A DNA stretch of 64,000 bases from Nonomuraea guangzhouensis (GCF_019396345.1 NZ_JAHKRM010000006.1:1-64000); one strand, 5' to 3'; positions 24,953-33,455 are shown, numbered from the stretch's first letter. The notes: generated by a model not told the origin, from the letters alone. A program made the numbers and translations.

Positions 24953-25864
24953 TCAGGTCAAGCTCGGCCGTACCTGGATCGTGCCGTCGCTCCGGATCCG
25001 GGTCTCGAAGGTGGGCGCGGGCGCGGTCGCGGGACCATGCTTGACGGAGCCGTCGGCCAGCCGGAACGTGCTGCCGTGCCAGGGGCAGACCACGCACGTC
25101 TCGCCGTTCTCCACGACGAGCCGACCCTGGTGGAGTGGGCCCGCGAGGTGTGAGCACCGGTCGGCGAGCACGGTGACGCCCTCGGCGTGCCGCAGCACGA
25201 ACAGTTGAATGTAGCCGAGTCGCCGCGACACGGGACGGCCCTTGGGCAGGTCGTTGACCAGGCACAGGTCGTGCCAGCCCAGCGGCACGAGATGGGTGAC
25301 CTGGGGCGCGTGGTTGGCGCCCGCCGCCTGCCGGTAGGCCAGATGCCCGCCCAGGTAGGCGCCGAGGCTGCCGGCGCTGAGCCCGGCTACGGTCAGCACC
25401 TTGCCGGCGCGTTCGTCCCCGCGCAGCCGGGCCAGCAGCGAGGCGGAGAGGAGCCCGAGCGCGGTCACGTTGGCCAGCATGTGTACGAACCCGACGCGCT
25501 GCTGCTCGCGGTGGAGCGACGACCAGTCGGTCAGGCCGGCGGCCGCGGTCGGCAACGCGCTGCCGAGGCCCGTGGCCAGCAGCAGCCGCGCGGCCCGGGG
25601 GTCGGCGTCGGTCCAGTCGAGCACCGCGGTGGACATCCAGCAGCCCAGGCTGAAGGTCGCGAGCGGCGGATGCAGCGGTTTGCCCGTGGGCACGCCGTGC
25701 AGCCAGTCGCGCAGCCGTCCCGGCCGGATCCGGTCGCGTACGGCCTTGGCCAGCACCCGGATCGGCCGGTCCATGGCCTTGGACCGCTCAAGCCGGTCGG
25801 CCAGATCGACCGGCCCCGCGAAACGCCGCAAATACCGCCGGTTAGCTCGCACTATCTCTTTCAC
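24953..25864 (-). CDS. DUF2231 membrane domain fused to a Rieske [2Fe-2S] domain
   Basis: The 303-residue protein has an N-terminal region with about four membrane segments of the DUF2231 type (GKPLHPPLATFSLGCWMSTA, RVGFVHMLANVTALGLLSAS, AGSLGAYLGGHLAYR), and a C-terminal Rieske domain at about 195-300 with both cluster-binding boxes, CSH (DRCSHLAGPLHQG) and CPWH (CVVCPWHGSTFRLADG). It should carry electrons at the membrane. The partner is unknown, although a molybdopterin oxidoreductase lies two genes upstream on the same strand. Confidence 0.9.
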   Translation of the reverse strand: MKEIVRANRRYLRRFAGPVDLADRLERSKAMDRPIRVLAKAVRDRIRPGRLRDWLHGVPTGKPLHPPLATFSLGCWMSTAVLDWTDADPRAARLLLATGLGSALPTAAAGLTDWSSLHREQQRVGFVHMLANVTALGLLSASLLARLRGDERAGKVLTVAGLSAGSLGAYLGGHLAYRQAAGANHAPQVTHLVPLGWHDLCLVNDLPKGRPVSRRLGYIQLFVLRHAEGVTVLADRCSHLAGPLHQGRLVVENGETCVVCPWHGSTFRLADGSVKHGPATAPAPTFETRIRSDGTIQVRPSLT

Positions 25865-25894
25865 GACAAGTCCCCTACCCCGGGCATGAGGGCA

Positions 25895-26506
25895 TCACTC
25901 GGACAGGTGCCCCCTGGCGATGGAGAGCTCGACCAGCTCCAGCGCGTACGCCCCGAGCGACGGCGAGCCGTCCTCGATGAGCCGCACCTTCTCCTTGACC
26001 TGCGCGGCCGTCACCTTGAACAGCGACCAGGTGCCGCCCTCGGTGTGGTGGTTGGCCAGGATCGGCGCGAAACGGTCGAGCGCCCTGGCGAACCTCGCCT
26101 CCCGCGTCTCCCGAGCCTCGAACTCATCCCAGAGCGCCCGCATCCCCGCCCCCTGCTCGCCCGGGAGCAGCGCGAAGATGCGGTCGGCGGCGGCCCGCTC
26201 CGTGTCGGGCTGGGCGGCCACCGCGGCCGTGTCGTAGACGAACGTGTCACCGGCGTCGATCTCGACCAGGTCGTGCACGAGCAGCATCGACACCACCCGC
26301 TGGATGTCGGTCCCCGGTGGCGCGTGTTCGCCCAGGACCATGGCCAGCATGCCTACGTACCAGGAGTGCTCTGCGTCGTTCTCTCGCCGTGAGCCGTCCA
26401 TGAGATGGTTGCGGCGGATGATCCGCTTTAACTTGTCGATCTCGACGGCGAAGGCGATCTGGGCGGTCAGGCGGTCCTCTTCTGGTGCGATAGTCACGCG
26501 CGACAC
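25895..26506 (-). CDS. HD-domain nucleotidase-like hydrolase (HDDC2/YfbR type)
   Basis: The start is GTG 26506, 1 base after the end of the molybdopterin enzyme gene, so the two are co-transcribed; GTG 26497 is an alternative with better ribosome-site spacing. The 203-residue protein has metal-binding HD-domain residues in ENDAEHSWYVGMLAM and LLVHDLVEIDAGDTF, and HHTEGGTW near the end, typical of HDDC2/YfbR 5'-deoxynucleotidases. It probably dephosphorylates deoxynucleoside monophosphates. A link to the oxidoreductase is not obvious. Confidence 0.85.
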   Translation of the reverse strand: MSRVTIAPEEDRLTAQIAFAVEIDKLKRIIRRNHLMDGSRRENDAEHSWYVGMLAMVLGEHAPPGTDIQRVVSMLLVHDLVEIDAGDTFVYDTAAVAAQPDTERAAADRIFALLPGEQGAGMRALWDEFEARETREARFARALDRFAPILANHHTEGGTWSLFKVTAAQVKEKVRLIEDGSPSLGAYALELVELSIARGHLSE

Positions 26507-26507
26507 C

Positions 26508-28697
26508 CTAATGTGCGGTGATCACACTGGTTGGCAGAATTGTCACGGGAACCCCATTGAACACGGCATTACCTGACGGAACGTCGATCGCCGACTCATC
26601 GGTCAGCTCGTTCGCGCTGACACCCGCGTGCTCGGCGGCGACCGTCTGAGCGCTGCCCCCGTGTCCCCAGCCATGGGGCAGGCTGACCACGCCCGGCATG
26701 ATCGTGTCGGTGGGTTCGAGCGGCACCCTGAGCTCGCCCTTGGCCGAGCGGATCAGGGCCTCGCCGTCCAGTCCGAGCCGGGCCACGTCGGCCGGGTTGA
26801 TCTGGAGCGTGCAGGTGTTGCTGCCGCCGACCAGCGAACCCACGTTGTGCAGCCAGCTGTTGTTGGAGCGCAGATGGCGCCGCCCGATCAGGACGATCTC
26901 CGGCGGCTCCTGCTCCAGCCCGGCGCGCAGCCGCTCGACGTCCTCGATGAGCTGCGGCGGCGCGAGCTCGATCACCCCGGAAGCGGTCCTGAGCACCTCG
27001 GCCAGCCGGGGCTCCAGCGGCCCGAGATCCAGTCCGTGCGGGTTGTCGAGCAGCTTGCGCAGCGACAGGTCGCCCTTGCCCGCCCACTCGCCGTACGGGC
27101 CCAGCTTGAGCATCAGGTCGAGCCGGAGCTCGGCCCCCGAATCGCCGTCGAGCGCGGCCCGCAGCTCGGCCACGTCCCGCCCCTCCACCCCGGAGCCCGG
27201 CAGGTCGACGGCCTTGCGCAGCATCTGGTCGATGACGAACTCGTCGAGATCGCCGTCCAGCCCGGAGGCGATCATGGTGAGCCTGGCCAGGATCTGCGCC
27301 TCCGACGGCTGCCCGTCCAGCGGCAGCAGCGGGCGCGAGTATCGGGTGTAGTTGCGTACCGCGAAATTGAGCAGGGCGAAGTCGTAGTGCCCCGACTGGA
27401 GCGCCCGCGGCGGCGGCAGGATGACGTTCGCGTGCTTGGTGGTCTCGTTCAGGTACGGGTCGACGCTGACCATGAAGTCGAGCCGCCCGAAGGCCGCGTC
27501 GAGCCGGGCGCCGTGCGGCGCCGAGAGCACCGGATTGCCCGCCACGGTGACCAGGAACCGGATCTGCCCGTCGCCGGGCGTCTCGATCTCGTCGGCGAGC
27601 GTGGCGACCGGCAGCTCGCCGTTCGCCTCGGGCAGGCCCCTGACGCGGCTCTTCCACCGGCCCAGTGTGTACGGCCTGCGGGCCAGGCCGAACTCGGTGG
27701 CGGGTTTGGCGAACATGGCGCCGCCGGGCCGGTCGAGGTTGCCGGTGAGCACGTTGAGCACGTCCACCAGCCACTGGGCCAGCGTGCCGAACTCGGCCGT
27801 ACAGGTGCCGATCCTGGCATAGACGGCCGCCGTCCTGGCCGCCGCCAGCTCCCTGGCCAGCCGGACGATCACCTCGGCGGGCACGCCCGTGCGGCGGGAG
27901 ACCACGTCGGGCGGGAAGTGCTTGGCCGCCTCGCGTACCTCGTCCAGGCCGTTGACCTCGTGCGCCACCGTGGTCAGGTCCTCGGCGAAGAGCGTGTGCG
28001 CGATCCCGAAGAGCAGGTAGGCGTCGGTGCCCGGCCGGACGAACACGTGCTCGTCGGCCAGTCCGGCGGTCCTGGTGCGGCGCGGATCGACCACCACCAG
28101 CCGGCCGCCGCGAGCGCGCAGCGCCTTGAGCCGGCCCGGGAAGTCGGGCGCGGTGCACAGCGAGCCGTTGGACTCCAGCGGGTTGGCGCCCAGCATGAGC
28201 AGGTAGTCGGTGCGGTCGAGGTCCGGCACCGGGACGGCGAGCGGATGGCCGAACATCAGCCCGCTGGCCACGTGCTTGGGCATCTGGTCGGCGGTGCTGG
28301 CCGAGAAGATGTTGCGGGTGCCGAGGGACTTGAGCAGCGGCGTGCCGTAGAGCTGGCCCGCCATGTTGTGCACGTTCGGGTTGCCGAGATAGACGCCGAC
28401 CGACTGGCGGCCGTGCCGCTCCGTGACCTGATCGAGGCCCTGCTTGACGGCGGCGAACGCCTCGTCCCAGCCGACCTCGCGCCAGAGCTCGCCCTCCCTG
28501 ATCAGCGGCTTGCGCAGCCGGTCGGGGTCCTCGTCCAGGCGGCCCAGACTGGCGCCCTTGGGGCAGATGAAGCCCTTGCTGAACGGGTCTTCCTTGTCGC
28601 CCCGCACGCTCGTCACGTGGCCGCCCTCGTCGAGGGTGAGTGTCAGGCCGCAGACGGCTTCGCACAGGGGGCAGGTGCGGTGGACGGTCGACGTCAT
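26508..28697 (-). CDS. Molybdopterin-dependent oxidoreductase with one [4Fe-4S] cluster
   Basis: I chose ATG 28697, with AGGAG 8 bases upstream; the longer frame to 28751 would cover the upstream palindrome. The 729-residue protein begins with the cluster motif CPLCEAVCGL ... GFICPKG. It has molybdopterin-guanine-dinucleotide signatures (YLLMLGANPLESNGS, VVVDPRRTRTAGLADEHVFV, VSLPHGWGHGG near the C-terminus). This is the DMSO-reductase superfamily, closest in layout to formate-dehydrogenase/assimilatory-nitrate-reductase-like enzymes. No electron-transfer or cofactor-insertion subunit is adjacent. An HD hydrolase gene follows 1 base downstream. Confidence 0.92.
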   Translation of the reverse strand: MTSTVHRTCPLCEAVCGLTLTLDEGGHVTSVRGDKEDPFSKGFICPKGASLGRLDEDPDRLRKPLIREGELWREVGWDEAFAAVKQGLDQVTERHGRQSVGVYLGNPNVHNMAGQLYGTPLLKSLGTRNIFSASTADQMPKHVASGLMFGHPLAVPVPDLDRTDYLLMLGANPLESNGSLCTAPDFPGRLKALRARGGRLVVVDPRRTRTAGLADEHVFVRPGTDAYLLFGIAHTLFAEDLTTVAHEVNGLDEVREAAKHFPPDVVSRRTGVPAEVIVRLARELAAARTAAVYARIGTCTAEFGTLAQWLVDVLNVLTGNLDRPGGAMFAKPATEFGLARRPYTLGRWKSRVRGLPEANGELPVATLADEIETPGDGQIRFLVTVAGNPVLSAPHGARLDAAFGRLDFMVSVDPYLNETTKHANVILPPPRALQSGHYDFALLNFAVRNYTRYSRPLLPLDGQPSEAQILARLTMIASGLDGDLDEFVIDQMLRKAVDLPGSGVEGRDVAELRAALDGDSGAELRLDLMLKLGPYGEWAGKGDLSLRKLLDNPHGLDLGPLEPRLAEVLRTASGVIELAPPQLIEDVERLRAGLEQEPPEIVLIGRRHLRSNNSWLHNVGSLVGGSNTCTLQINPADVARLGLDGEALIRSAKGELRVPLEPTDTIMPGVVSLPHGWGHGGSAQTVAAEHAGVSANELTDESAIDVPSGNAVFNGVPVTILPTSVITAH

Positions 28698-28708
28698 CTC
28701 TCGGCTCC

Positions 28709-28729
28709 TGAGTTCGTCAGTTGAACTCA
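28709..28729. promoter_or_regulatory. Palindrome upstream of the molybdopterin enzyme
   Basis: TGAGTTC (28709-28715) and GAACTCA (28723-28729) form a perfect inverted repeat with a 7-base spacer, 12 bases upstream of the start codon on the minus strand. It could be a repressor site; it is not the HspR consensus although the geometry is similar. Confidence 0.45.
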
Positions 28730-28839
28730 TCTTGGCCCGTACGGCACGCATGGGGAAGCCCCGGAGCCCCCGCGGTCTCCGGGGCTTGCACTGGAGAGCA
28801 CCTCAGGCCCGAGGCGCTCCCCAGGTCATCGGCGGGCCG

Positions 28840-29481
28840 TCAGCCGACCTGCGGAAGCGCGTACGGCCTGGCCAGATCAGGGGGCTCCTCAAGATCGCTG
28901 CGCAAGGCGACCCAGGCATGGCCGTAGAGCCGGGCGAGCCCGGGGGAGGCCGCGCCGGGCAGCTCGTCACGCCGGACGACCTCAACGATCAGCAGGTGCG
29001 CCCATTTGCGGTGCCGGTAGACGTTGGCGCTCCTGGCCCAGCAAGCCGCCGCGATCTCCTCGGCGTAAGCCTCGAACTCCGCGGCGGAGATGCCCGCCCT
29101 GGTCATGACGAGGGCCTTCTCACCCGTGCGGGTGGGGGTGATCCACAACACCAGCGGGATCCGACCCGCCCGGGTGTGCATCGTGGTCTCCAGGCAGGTC
29201 TTCTGCAGCCGGTGCCGGGTTGCCACGCACCAGAAGTGCGCCGCCACCCAGTTGCGGCCGGTCCTGGTCACCGCCGGCACGGAGACCGCGCTGGTCAGCA
29301 TGATGAACGGCCACCACCGGCCCTGCTGGGTGGCGCCCAGCAGCGTCAGCACGAACAGGGTGAGCGCCCCGATCAGCAGCAGCTCGGTGCGGATCCGCCA
29401 CAGCCTGGCGAGCAGTCCGGAACCGGCGGCCGGCAGGTCCTCGTTGGCCGGGTAGATCTGGTTACGTGGGTTCCTCGACAT
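28840..29481 (-). CDS. Two-span membrane protein resembling conjugative-element (AICE/plasmid) cargo
   Basis: GGAGGTG precedes ATG 29481. The 213-residue protein has two adjacent membrane segments (TELLLIGALTLFVLTLLG and WPFIMLTSAVSVPAV) and a soluble C-terminal half with ISAAEFEAYAEEIAAACWAR and HLLIVEVVRRDELPG. Proteins of this shape are, from memory, found next to FtsK-like transfer genes in actinomycete integrative elements, but I cannot verify the match. No transfer, replication or integrase gene is present here, so this would be a remnant. The 71-residue gene ends 1 base before its start. Confidence 0.55.
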   Translation of the reverse strand: MSRNPRNQIYPANEDLPAAGSGLLARLWRIRTELLLIGALTLFVLTLLGATQQGRWWPFIMLTSAVSVPAVTRTGRNWVAAHFWCVATRHRLQKTCLETTMHTRAGRIPLVLWITPTRTGEKALVMTRAGISAAEFEAYAEEIAAACWARSANVYRHRKWAHLLIVEVVRRDELPGAASPGLARLYGHAWVALRSDLEEPPDLARPYALPQVG

Positions 29482-29482
29482 C

Positions 29483-29698
29483 TCAGGACACCTCCTCGGC
29501 GATGCGGGAGGGAACCTTGAGCTGGTCGAACCGGGGGTCGCGGTAGCGACGTGCCCCGAATCCGGCCTTGGCGACGGTCCAGCCGCGCCGGTACGCGAAC
29601 TCGTCCGGCTCCATGCAGATCTCTCGATCCGCCCAAGCGATGAGTTCCTGGATCCGGGTCTTGATTCGGCTGAGTCCCTTGGTACCTTGTGAGTACAT
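29483..29698 (-). CDS. Small 71-residue protein paired with the two-span membrane protein
   Basis: ATG 29698 is preceded by AGAGGTG at a normal distance; the longer open frame from 29719 is rejected. The product (MYSQGTKGLSRIKTRIQELI ... EFAYRRGWTVAKAGFGARRY ... LKVPSRIAEEVS) is charged and soluble, with no recognised domain. It is co-oriented and nearly contiguous with the gene at 28840. Small proteins of this kind accompany AICE cargo, by analogy only. Confidence 0.55.
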   Translation of the reverse strand: MYSQGTKGLSRIKTRIQELIAWADREICMEPDEFAYRRGWTVAKAGFGARRYRDPRFDQLKVPSRIAEEVS

Positions 29699-30145
29699 AG
29701 AACACCTCTTTCGCGGCATTACTCGAGGTGGGTTCTTGCGCCGGATCGCAGGCTGATGACCGGTGTCGCCGCAGGGTGGCAGCCCTTTTGAGCGGCAATG
29801 AGGTGGTCAGCCTGGATTCGGCTTTTCTGTGGTGCTCCGTGCTCGAATGAGCGACATTCGTGGCGGTCGATCAGATGAATGCGCGGTCCTTCCGGCAAGC
29901 GGCCTCCCTGGGGCAGAGATTCAGATCCGGGACGGCGACGTTGCCGGTGGTGCGGCCCGCGTGGCCGCCAGCGATCAGAAGCGGTAGGCCCGGTGTGTTC
30001 GGCCGTGTGGTCATCTCGGCCTCCCATCCGTCGGCAACCTTCCAGGGCTCGATCGTCTCTCCCAGACCGGCCTGGTGCAATACATTCAGCAAGAGAAGAT
30101 TTTGTTTTCTTGGTCCTTGCTTGAAGTTTGTGGTGCATCTGTTGA

Positions 30146-30158
30146 TGCAACTTGCACG
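30146..30158. promoter_or_regulatory. Distal operator candidate of the XRE/DUF397 pair
   Basis: TGCAACTTGCACG contains the near-palindrome TGCAA-C-TTGCA. It is the exact reverse complement of the site at 30292-30304. It overlaps the TGCATC-N4-GATGCA palindrome at 30134-30149. Confidence 0.5.
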
Positions 30159-30291
30159 CCACCTATCACGTGCCCCTGGGACCAGAGCGCACGAGGGGGA
30201 CCCGCCATCTGCCTGCCGCCCCTGGTCGAGCCCCTCTTGCACCTTGCGCTCACTACGTGAAACCCTTATGGCAAGCCTCATCGGCAATGCT

Positions 30292-30304
30292 CGTGCAAGT
30301 TGCA
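30292..30304. promoter_or_regulatory. Proximal operator candidate of the XRE/DUF397 pair
   Basis: CGTGCAAGTTGCA ends 3 bases before TAAGAT (30308-30313), a possible -10 box. A repressor bound here would block polymerase. The site is 71 bases upstream of the XRE start codon. Confidence 0.5.
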
Positions 30305-30374
30305 GTGTAAGATTGACCGAACGGCCAAACGGCCTTTCCCGTTACACCTTCATTCCCGACGAGGAGAGTGGACG

Positions 30375-31238
30375 GTGCCATCGCAGCAGGGCAGTCCGAC
30401 TGTTCGCAGGCTCAGACTCGGTCAGGAGCTCCGTCTCCTACGCGAACGAAAGAAGCTGACGGGGGCCAGGGCGGCCAAGGATCTGGGCTGGAGCGCCAGC
30501 AAGATCAGCCGGATCGAAGCGGCCAAGACTGTGCCAAGCGCCGAGGACATCAAGGCACTGGCAGAGCTCTACAAGATCGACAGTGGTAAACGTGACGAAC
30601 TCTTCGCCCTGCTGAGGGATGCGGATCAGCGTGGGTGGTGGGAAGATTACGAAGACGCCCTACCTGAGGAATACACAAGATTCCTCGGGTTGGAGGCGGA
30701 GGCGACATTCCAGCGCAACTGGGAACCCCAGATCGTGCCTGGTCTCCTCCAGACTGAGGACTATGCACGGGAGGTCGTCCTCTCCGTCCGCGGCATCTCG
30801 CGCATCACGCACAGCGGTGTCCGGAGCCGGGTCGAGGCGCGCATGGATCGGCAGCAGCGGGTTTTGCACCGTCCGCAGCCGTCCCAGCTGTGCTTCGTGC
30901 TCGATGAGCCGGCTCTGATGCGCCGATTCGGTGAGCCCTCGGTCATGCGGGAGCAGATGGAGCATCTCCTGGAGATGTCGCTGCTGCCGCACGTCAGCGT
31001 GCAAGTGCTGGTGATGGATGCGCTGCACCCCGTCAACACGGGGGCTTTCATCCATCTGAAGTTCGCGGAATTCGACGATGTTGTATATCTGGAGCAGCTC
31101 TACACTGCTCACTTCGTCGATGATCTCGAACGAGTGGCTGGATATGAGGAAGCCTTCGACTACATCAAGTCCCAGGCGCTGGACGAGGACGAGTCACGTG
31201 TGCTCATCCAGCGCAAGGCGATGATGTGGCGAGGCTAG
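30375..31238 (+). CDS. XRE-family regulator with DUF5753 domain (Scr1/WhiJ type)
   Basis: GTG 30375 is preceded by GAGGAGAG. The 287-residue protein has an N-terminal Cro/CI-type helix-turn-helix (RLGQELRLLRERKKLTGARA, AKDLGWSASKISRIEAAKTV) and the DUF5753 region (ETEATFQRN-like LEAEATFQRNWEPQIVPGLL, then QTEDYAREV; MREQMEHLLEMSLLPHVSVQ; VVYLEQLYTAHFVDD). In Streptomyces such proteins are encoded next to DUF397 proteins and control development (WhiJ) or act as toxin-antitoxin-like pairs (Scr1/Scr2). The DUF397 gene follows 55 bases downstream. Autoregulation through the two TGCAA-N-TTGCA sites is likely. Confidence 0.9.
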   Translation: MPSQQGSPTVRRLRLGQELRLLRERKKLTGARAAKDLGWSASKISRIEAAKTVPSAEDIKALAELYKIDSGKRDELFALLRDADQRGWWEDYEDALPEEYTRFLGLEAEATFQRNWEPQIVPGLLQTEDYAREVVLSVRGISRITHSGVRSRVEARMDRQQRVLHRPQPSQLCFVLDEPALMRRFGEPSVMREQMEHLLEMSLLPHVSVQVLVMDALHPVNTGAFIHLKFAEFDDVVYLEQLYTAHFVDDLERVAGYEEAFDYIKSQALDEDESRVLIQRKAMMWRG

Positions 31239-31293
31239 CGCCAAAGATCACAACAAGGGGCAACGGTGCCCCTTTCGCCCGTTTGGGGAGAAA

Positions 31294-31521
31294 ATGTACA
31301 TCGATCCCGTGGCAGCGACCTGGCAGAAGAGCAGCTTCTGCAACGGTGCTAGCAGCTGCGTCGAAGTCGCGCCGCTTGCCGACGGAAACGTCGCCTTGCG
31401 AGACGGCAAGGAGCAGGACGGTCCTGTCCTGGTCTTCACGCCGAGTGAGTGGGCCGCCTTCACGGCCGGGGTTCGTGACGGCGAGTTCGACCTGACCTCG
31501 CTTGCCGCTACCGCGTCATGA
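31294..31521 (+). CDS. DUF397-family small partner protein
   Basis: GGGGAG precedes ATG 31294. The 75-residue protein has the DUF397 hallmarks: WQKSSFCNGASSCVEVAPL, then GNVALRDGKEQDGPVLVFTP and SEWAAFTAGVRDGEFD. DUF397 proteins are actinobacterial and nearly always follow an XRE/DUF5753 regulator, whose activity they are thought to oppose. This pair is complete and probably functional. Confidence 0.92.
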   Translation: MYIDPVAATWQKSSFCNGASSCVEVAPLADGNVALRDGKEQDGPVLVFTPSEWAAFTAGVRDGEFDLTSLAATAS

Positions 31522-31711
31522 ATAACGGCCCTGGCAGGTTGCTGACACAACACCATCAGGGCCGCCGCGACTCCAGCTCGTCATCTTTCGCGAGAACCGA
31601 AGATCCACATATCTTGGCCTGAAGTGCGTTGGAGATCAACTAACGACTCGCCTGTTCGACGCAGAGAATCAGGCTCCATTTGGACCGCCCCCCAACAGGC
31701 TCAATGTGAAG

Positions 31712-31742
31712 CTGCCCGCGCCCCCATGAGGGACGCGGGCAG
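31712..31742. terminator. Bidirectional hairpin beside the catalase remnant
   Basis: CTGCCCGCG (31712-31720) pairs with CGCGGGCAG (31734-31742) and is followed by TTT on the plus strand. On the minus strand it lies 15 bases past the catalase stop and probably was the original katA terminator. On the plus strand it may end the XRE/DUF397 transcript. Confidence 0.65.
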
Positions 31743-31757
31743 TTTCAGTGCTCGGTG

Positions 31758-31979
31758 TCAGGCCAGGTTGAGGCCGCGGGCGACGCCCTGACCGAGGTCC
31801 TTGTGGATGTTGCTCCAATACTCCACGACCCGCTGCTTCATGTCCGAGGTGACCTCGGGGGCCGAGGCGTGGCCGACGATGTTGCTCACCAGGTGCTCGC
31901 GGTCCGTCTCGGACAGCACGTTCTCCCAGAGGGCGCGCGGCTGGACATAGTCGTCGTCCTCGGCGTGCTTCCGGACGCG
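31758..31979 (-). pseudogene. 3' remnant of a catalase gene
   Basis: Reading the minus strand, 74 codons encode a typical monofunctional-catalase C-terminus: AEDDDYVQPRALWENVLSET, DREHLVSNIVGHASAPEVTS, DMKQRVVEYWSNIHKDLGQG. The stop codon is at 31758-31760. An in-frame TAG at 31980-31982 closes the frame upstream, and all catalytic and heme-binding parts are missing. The break is abrupt, and the MFS gene's 3' end lies only 46 bases away. So a deletion or insertion event removed most of katA at about 31980. No product is expected. Confidence 0.85.
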
Positions 31980-32025
31980 CTATGCACTAAACCTGAACGA
32001 TTCAACTAAAGGAATGCTGCAAGCT

Positions 32026-33435
32026 TCAGCTCACGCCGCCGCGCCGTACCAGGAAGATCGAGCTCAACCCGGCCAGCACGGCCAGCGCCGCGAGCGCCAC
32101 GGCGGTCACCATCGAGGCGGACCCGGTGCCGCCGCCCTGGCTCAGGGAGATGAACAGCGTGCCCACCGTCGAGACGCCGATCACCTGGCCGAGCTGCATC
32201 ACGGTGAGGAGCGCCCCGCTCGCGTCCGCGGCGTAGACGTCGTCGACGTGGGTGGTGGCCAGGTTGGTCACCGCGACCTGCACGCCGAGCCCGGCGCCGA
32301 TGAGCGCGCTCATGGCCGCGTACGCCACACCGCCTCCGGCGGCGAGCCCGAGACCCACGTAGGCGGGTGCGGCCACGACGTAACCGAAGGGCACGAACGA
32401 GCGCTGGCGGCGGGCCGGCAGCAGCGGCCAGGCGAGCCCCACGAGTGCGAACGCCAGCGCGCACGGCACCAGCATCATGCCCGAGGCCAGCGGCGACAGC
32501 TTCAGGTCGCCCTGCAGGTGCAGCGCCGAGGTGAACAGGAACGCGCCCCAGGTGGCAGGCCCGAGGAGCAGCACGGCGAGCCCCGGCCGCATGCCGGGGG
32601 CGCGCAGCACGCGCGCGTTCACCAGCGGGCGCCCGCCGCGGTTCGTCACCCAGCGCTCAACCCGGACGAACACCACGAAGAGCACCACGCTCAGCGCCAT
32701 GGAGGCCCAGCCCCACAACGGCCAGCCGAGATCCCTGCCGAGCACGAGCGGGACCACGAACAGCAACACGGCGGCCGACAGGCTCACCAGACCCCACGGG
32801 TCGAGCCCGCCCTGGCCGCTGCCCTGGTCGGCGGGGAGCACGCGCAGGCCCGCGATCAACAGCAGGACGCCGATCGGCACCAGGACGAGGAAGACGATCC
32901 GCCAGCCGGCGCCGAGCCCGAGCAGAATCCCGCCGAGCGCCTGGCCGACCACGATGCCGCCGCTCACCACCGCCGACCACAAGCCCAGCGCCCGGCCCCT
33001 GGCCGCGCCCTGGTAGTTGTGCTGGATCAGCGTCATGACCTGGGGCATCATCAGCGCGGCCCCGGCGCCCTGGGCCAGCCGGGCGGCGACCAGCGTGCCG
33101 GTCGTGGGCGCGAGCCCCGCCCCCAGCGTGGTGAGGGTGAACAAGGCGAGCCCGATGAGAAAGGCCCGGCGATAGCCGAACAGGTCGCCGAGCCTGGCAC
33201 CAGTGATCAACAGGACGGCGTAGACAATGGTGTAGCCGGCGACGATCATCTGCAGCCCGGCACCGGATGAGTGCAGATCGGCCTCGATGGTCGGGGTGGC
33301 CACGTTGACGATGTTGACGTTCAGGATGGCCAGGAACTGCCCCACGAGGATGACCGCCAGGAGCAGCCCGCTGGCCTTGCTCTTCTCCGGCTGGTGAACC
33401 GGCGCAGGGGGAGCAAGGGGAGCAGATTGGGTCAT
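32026..33435 (-). CDS. MFS transporter, DHA2 (14-helix EmrB/QacA-like) drug exporter
   Basis: The 469-residue protein has about 14 membrane segments. It has MFS motif A between helices 2 and 3 (LLITGARLGDLFGYRRAFLI) and a motif-C-like stretch (SAVVSGGIVVGQALGGILLG). It begins VILVGQFLAILNVNIVNVAT, with the D1-like position typical of DHA2 members. It likely exports a toxic compound by proton antiport. It is divergent from an HTH regulator and they share the TACCAGTA/TACTGGTA site. No clear ribosome site precedes ATG 33435. Confidence 0.92.
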   Translation of the reverse strand: MTQSAPLAPPAPVHQPEKSKASGLLLAVILVGQFLAILNVNIVNVATPTIEADLHSSGAGLQMIVAGYTIVYAVLLITGARLGDLFGYRRAFLIGLALFTLTTLGAGLAPTTGTLVAARLAQGAGAALMMPQVMTLIQHNYQGAARGRALGLWSAVVSGGIVVGQALGGILLGLGAGWRIVFLVLVPIGVLLLIAGLRVLPADQGSGQGGLDPWGLVSLSAAVLLFVVPLVLGRDLGWPLWGWASMALSVVLFVVFVRVERWVTNRGGRPLVNARVLRAPGMRPGLAVLLLGPATWGAFLFTSALHLQGDLKLSPLASGMMLVPCALAFALVGLAWPLLPARRQRSFVPFGYVVAAPAYVGLGLAAGGGVAYAAMSALIGAGLGVQVAVTNLATTHVDDVYAADASGALLTVMQLGQVIGVSTVGTLFISLSQGGGTGSASMVTAVALAALAVLAGLSSIFLVRRGGVS

Positions 33436-33455
33436 AGGTTAAGTGTGGCGCCAAT

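Larger units (their letters stand above)
29699..30374. other. 676-bp regulatory stretch between divergent island genes
   Basis: No convincing coding frame. The 30090-30160 part is unusually AT-rich. It contains TGCATC-N4-GATGCA (30134-30149), a TGCAACTTGCACG site (30146-30158) and its exact inverse (30292-30304), and a possible -10 box TAAGAT (30308-30313) for the XRE gene. The 29699-29900 part is the likely promoter of the minus-strand pair. Confidence 0.55.

Noticed and set aside
26628..28724. 698-codon open frame on the plus strand opposite the molybdopterin enzyme
   Set aside because: Shadow frame with no recognisable domain; the minus-strand protein has intact cluster and cofactor motifs.
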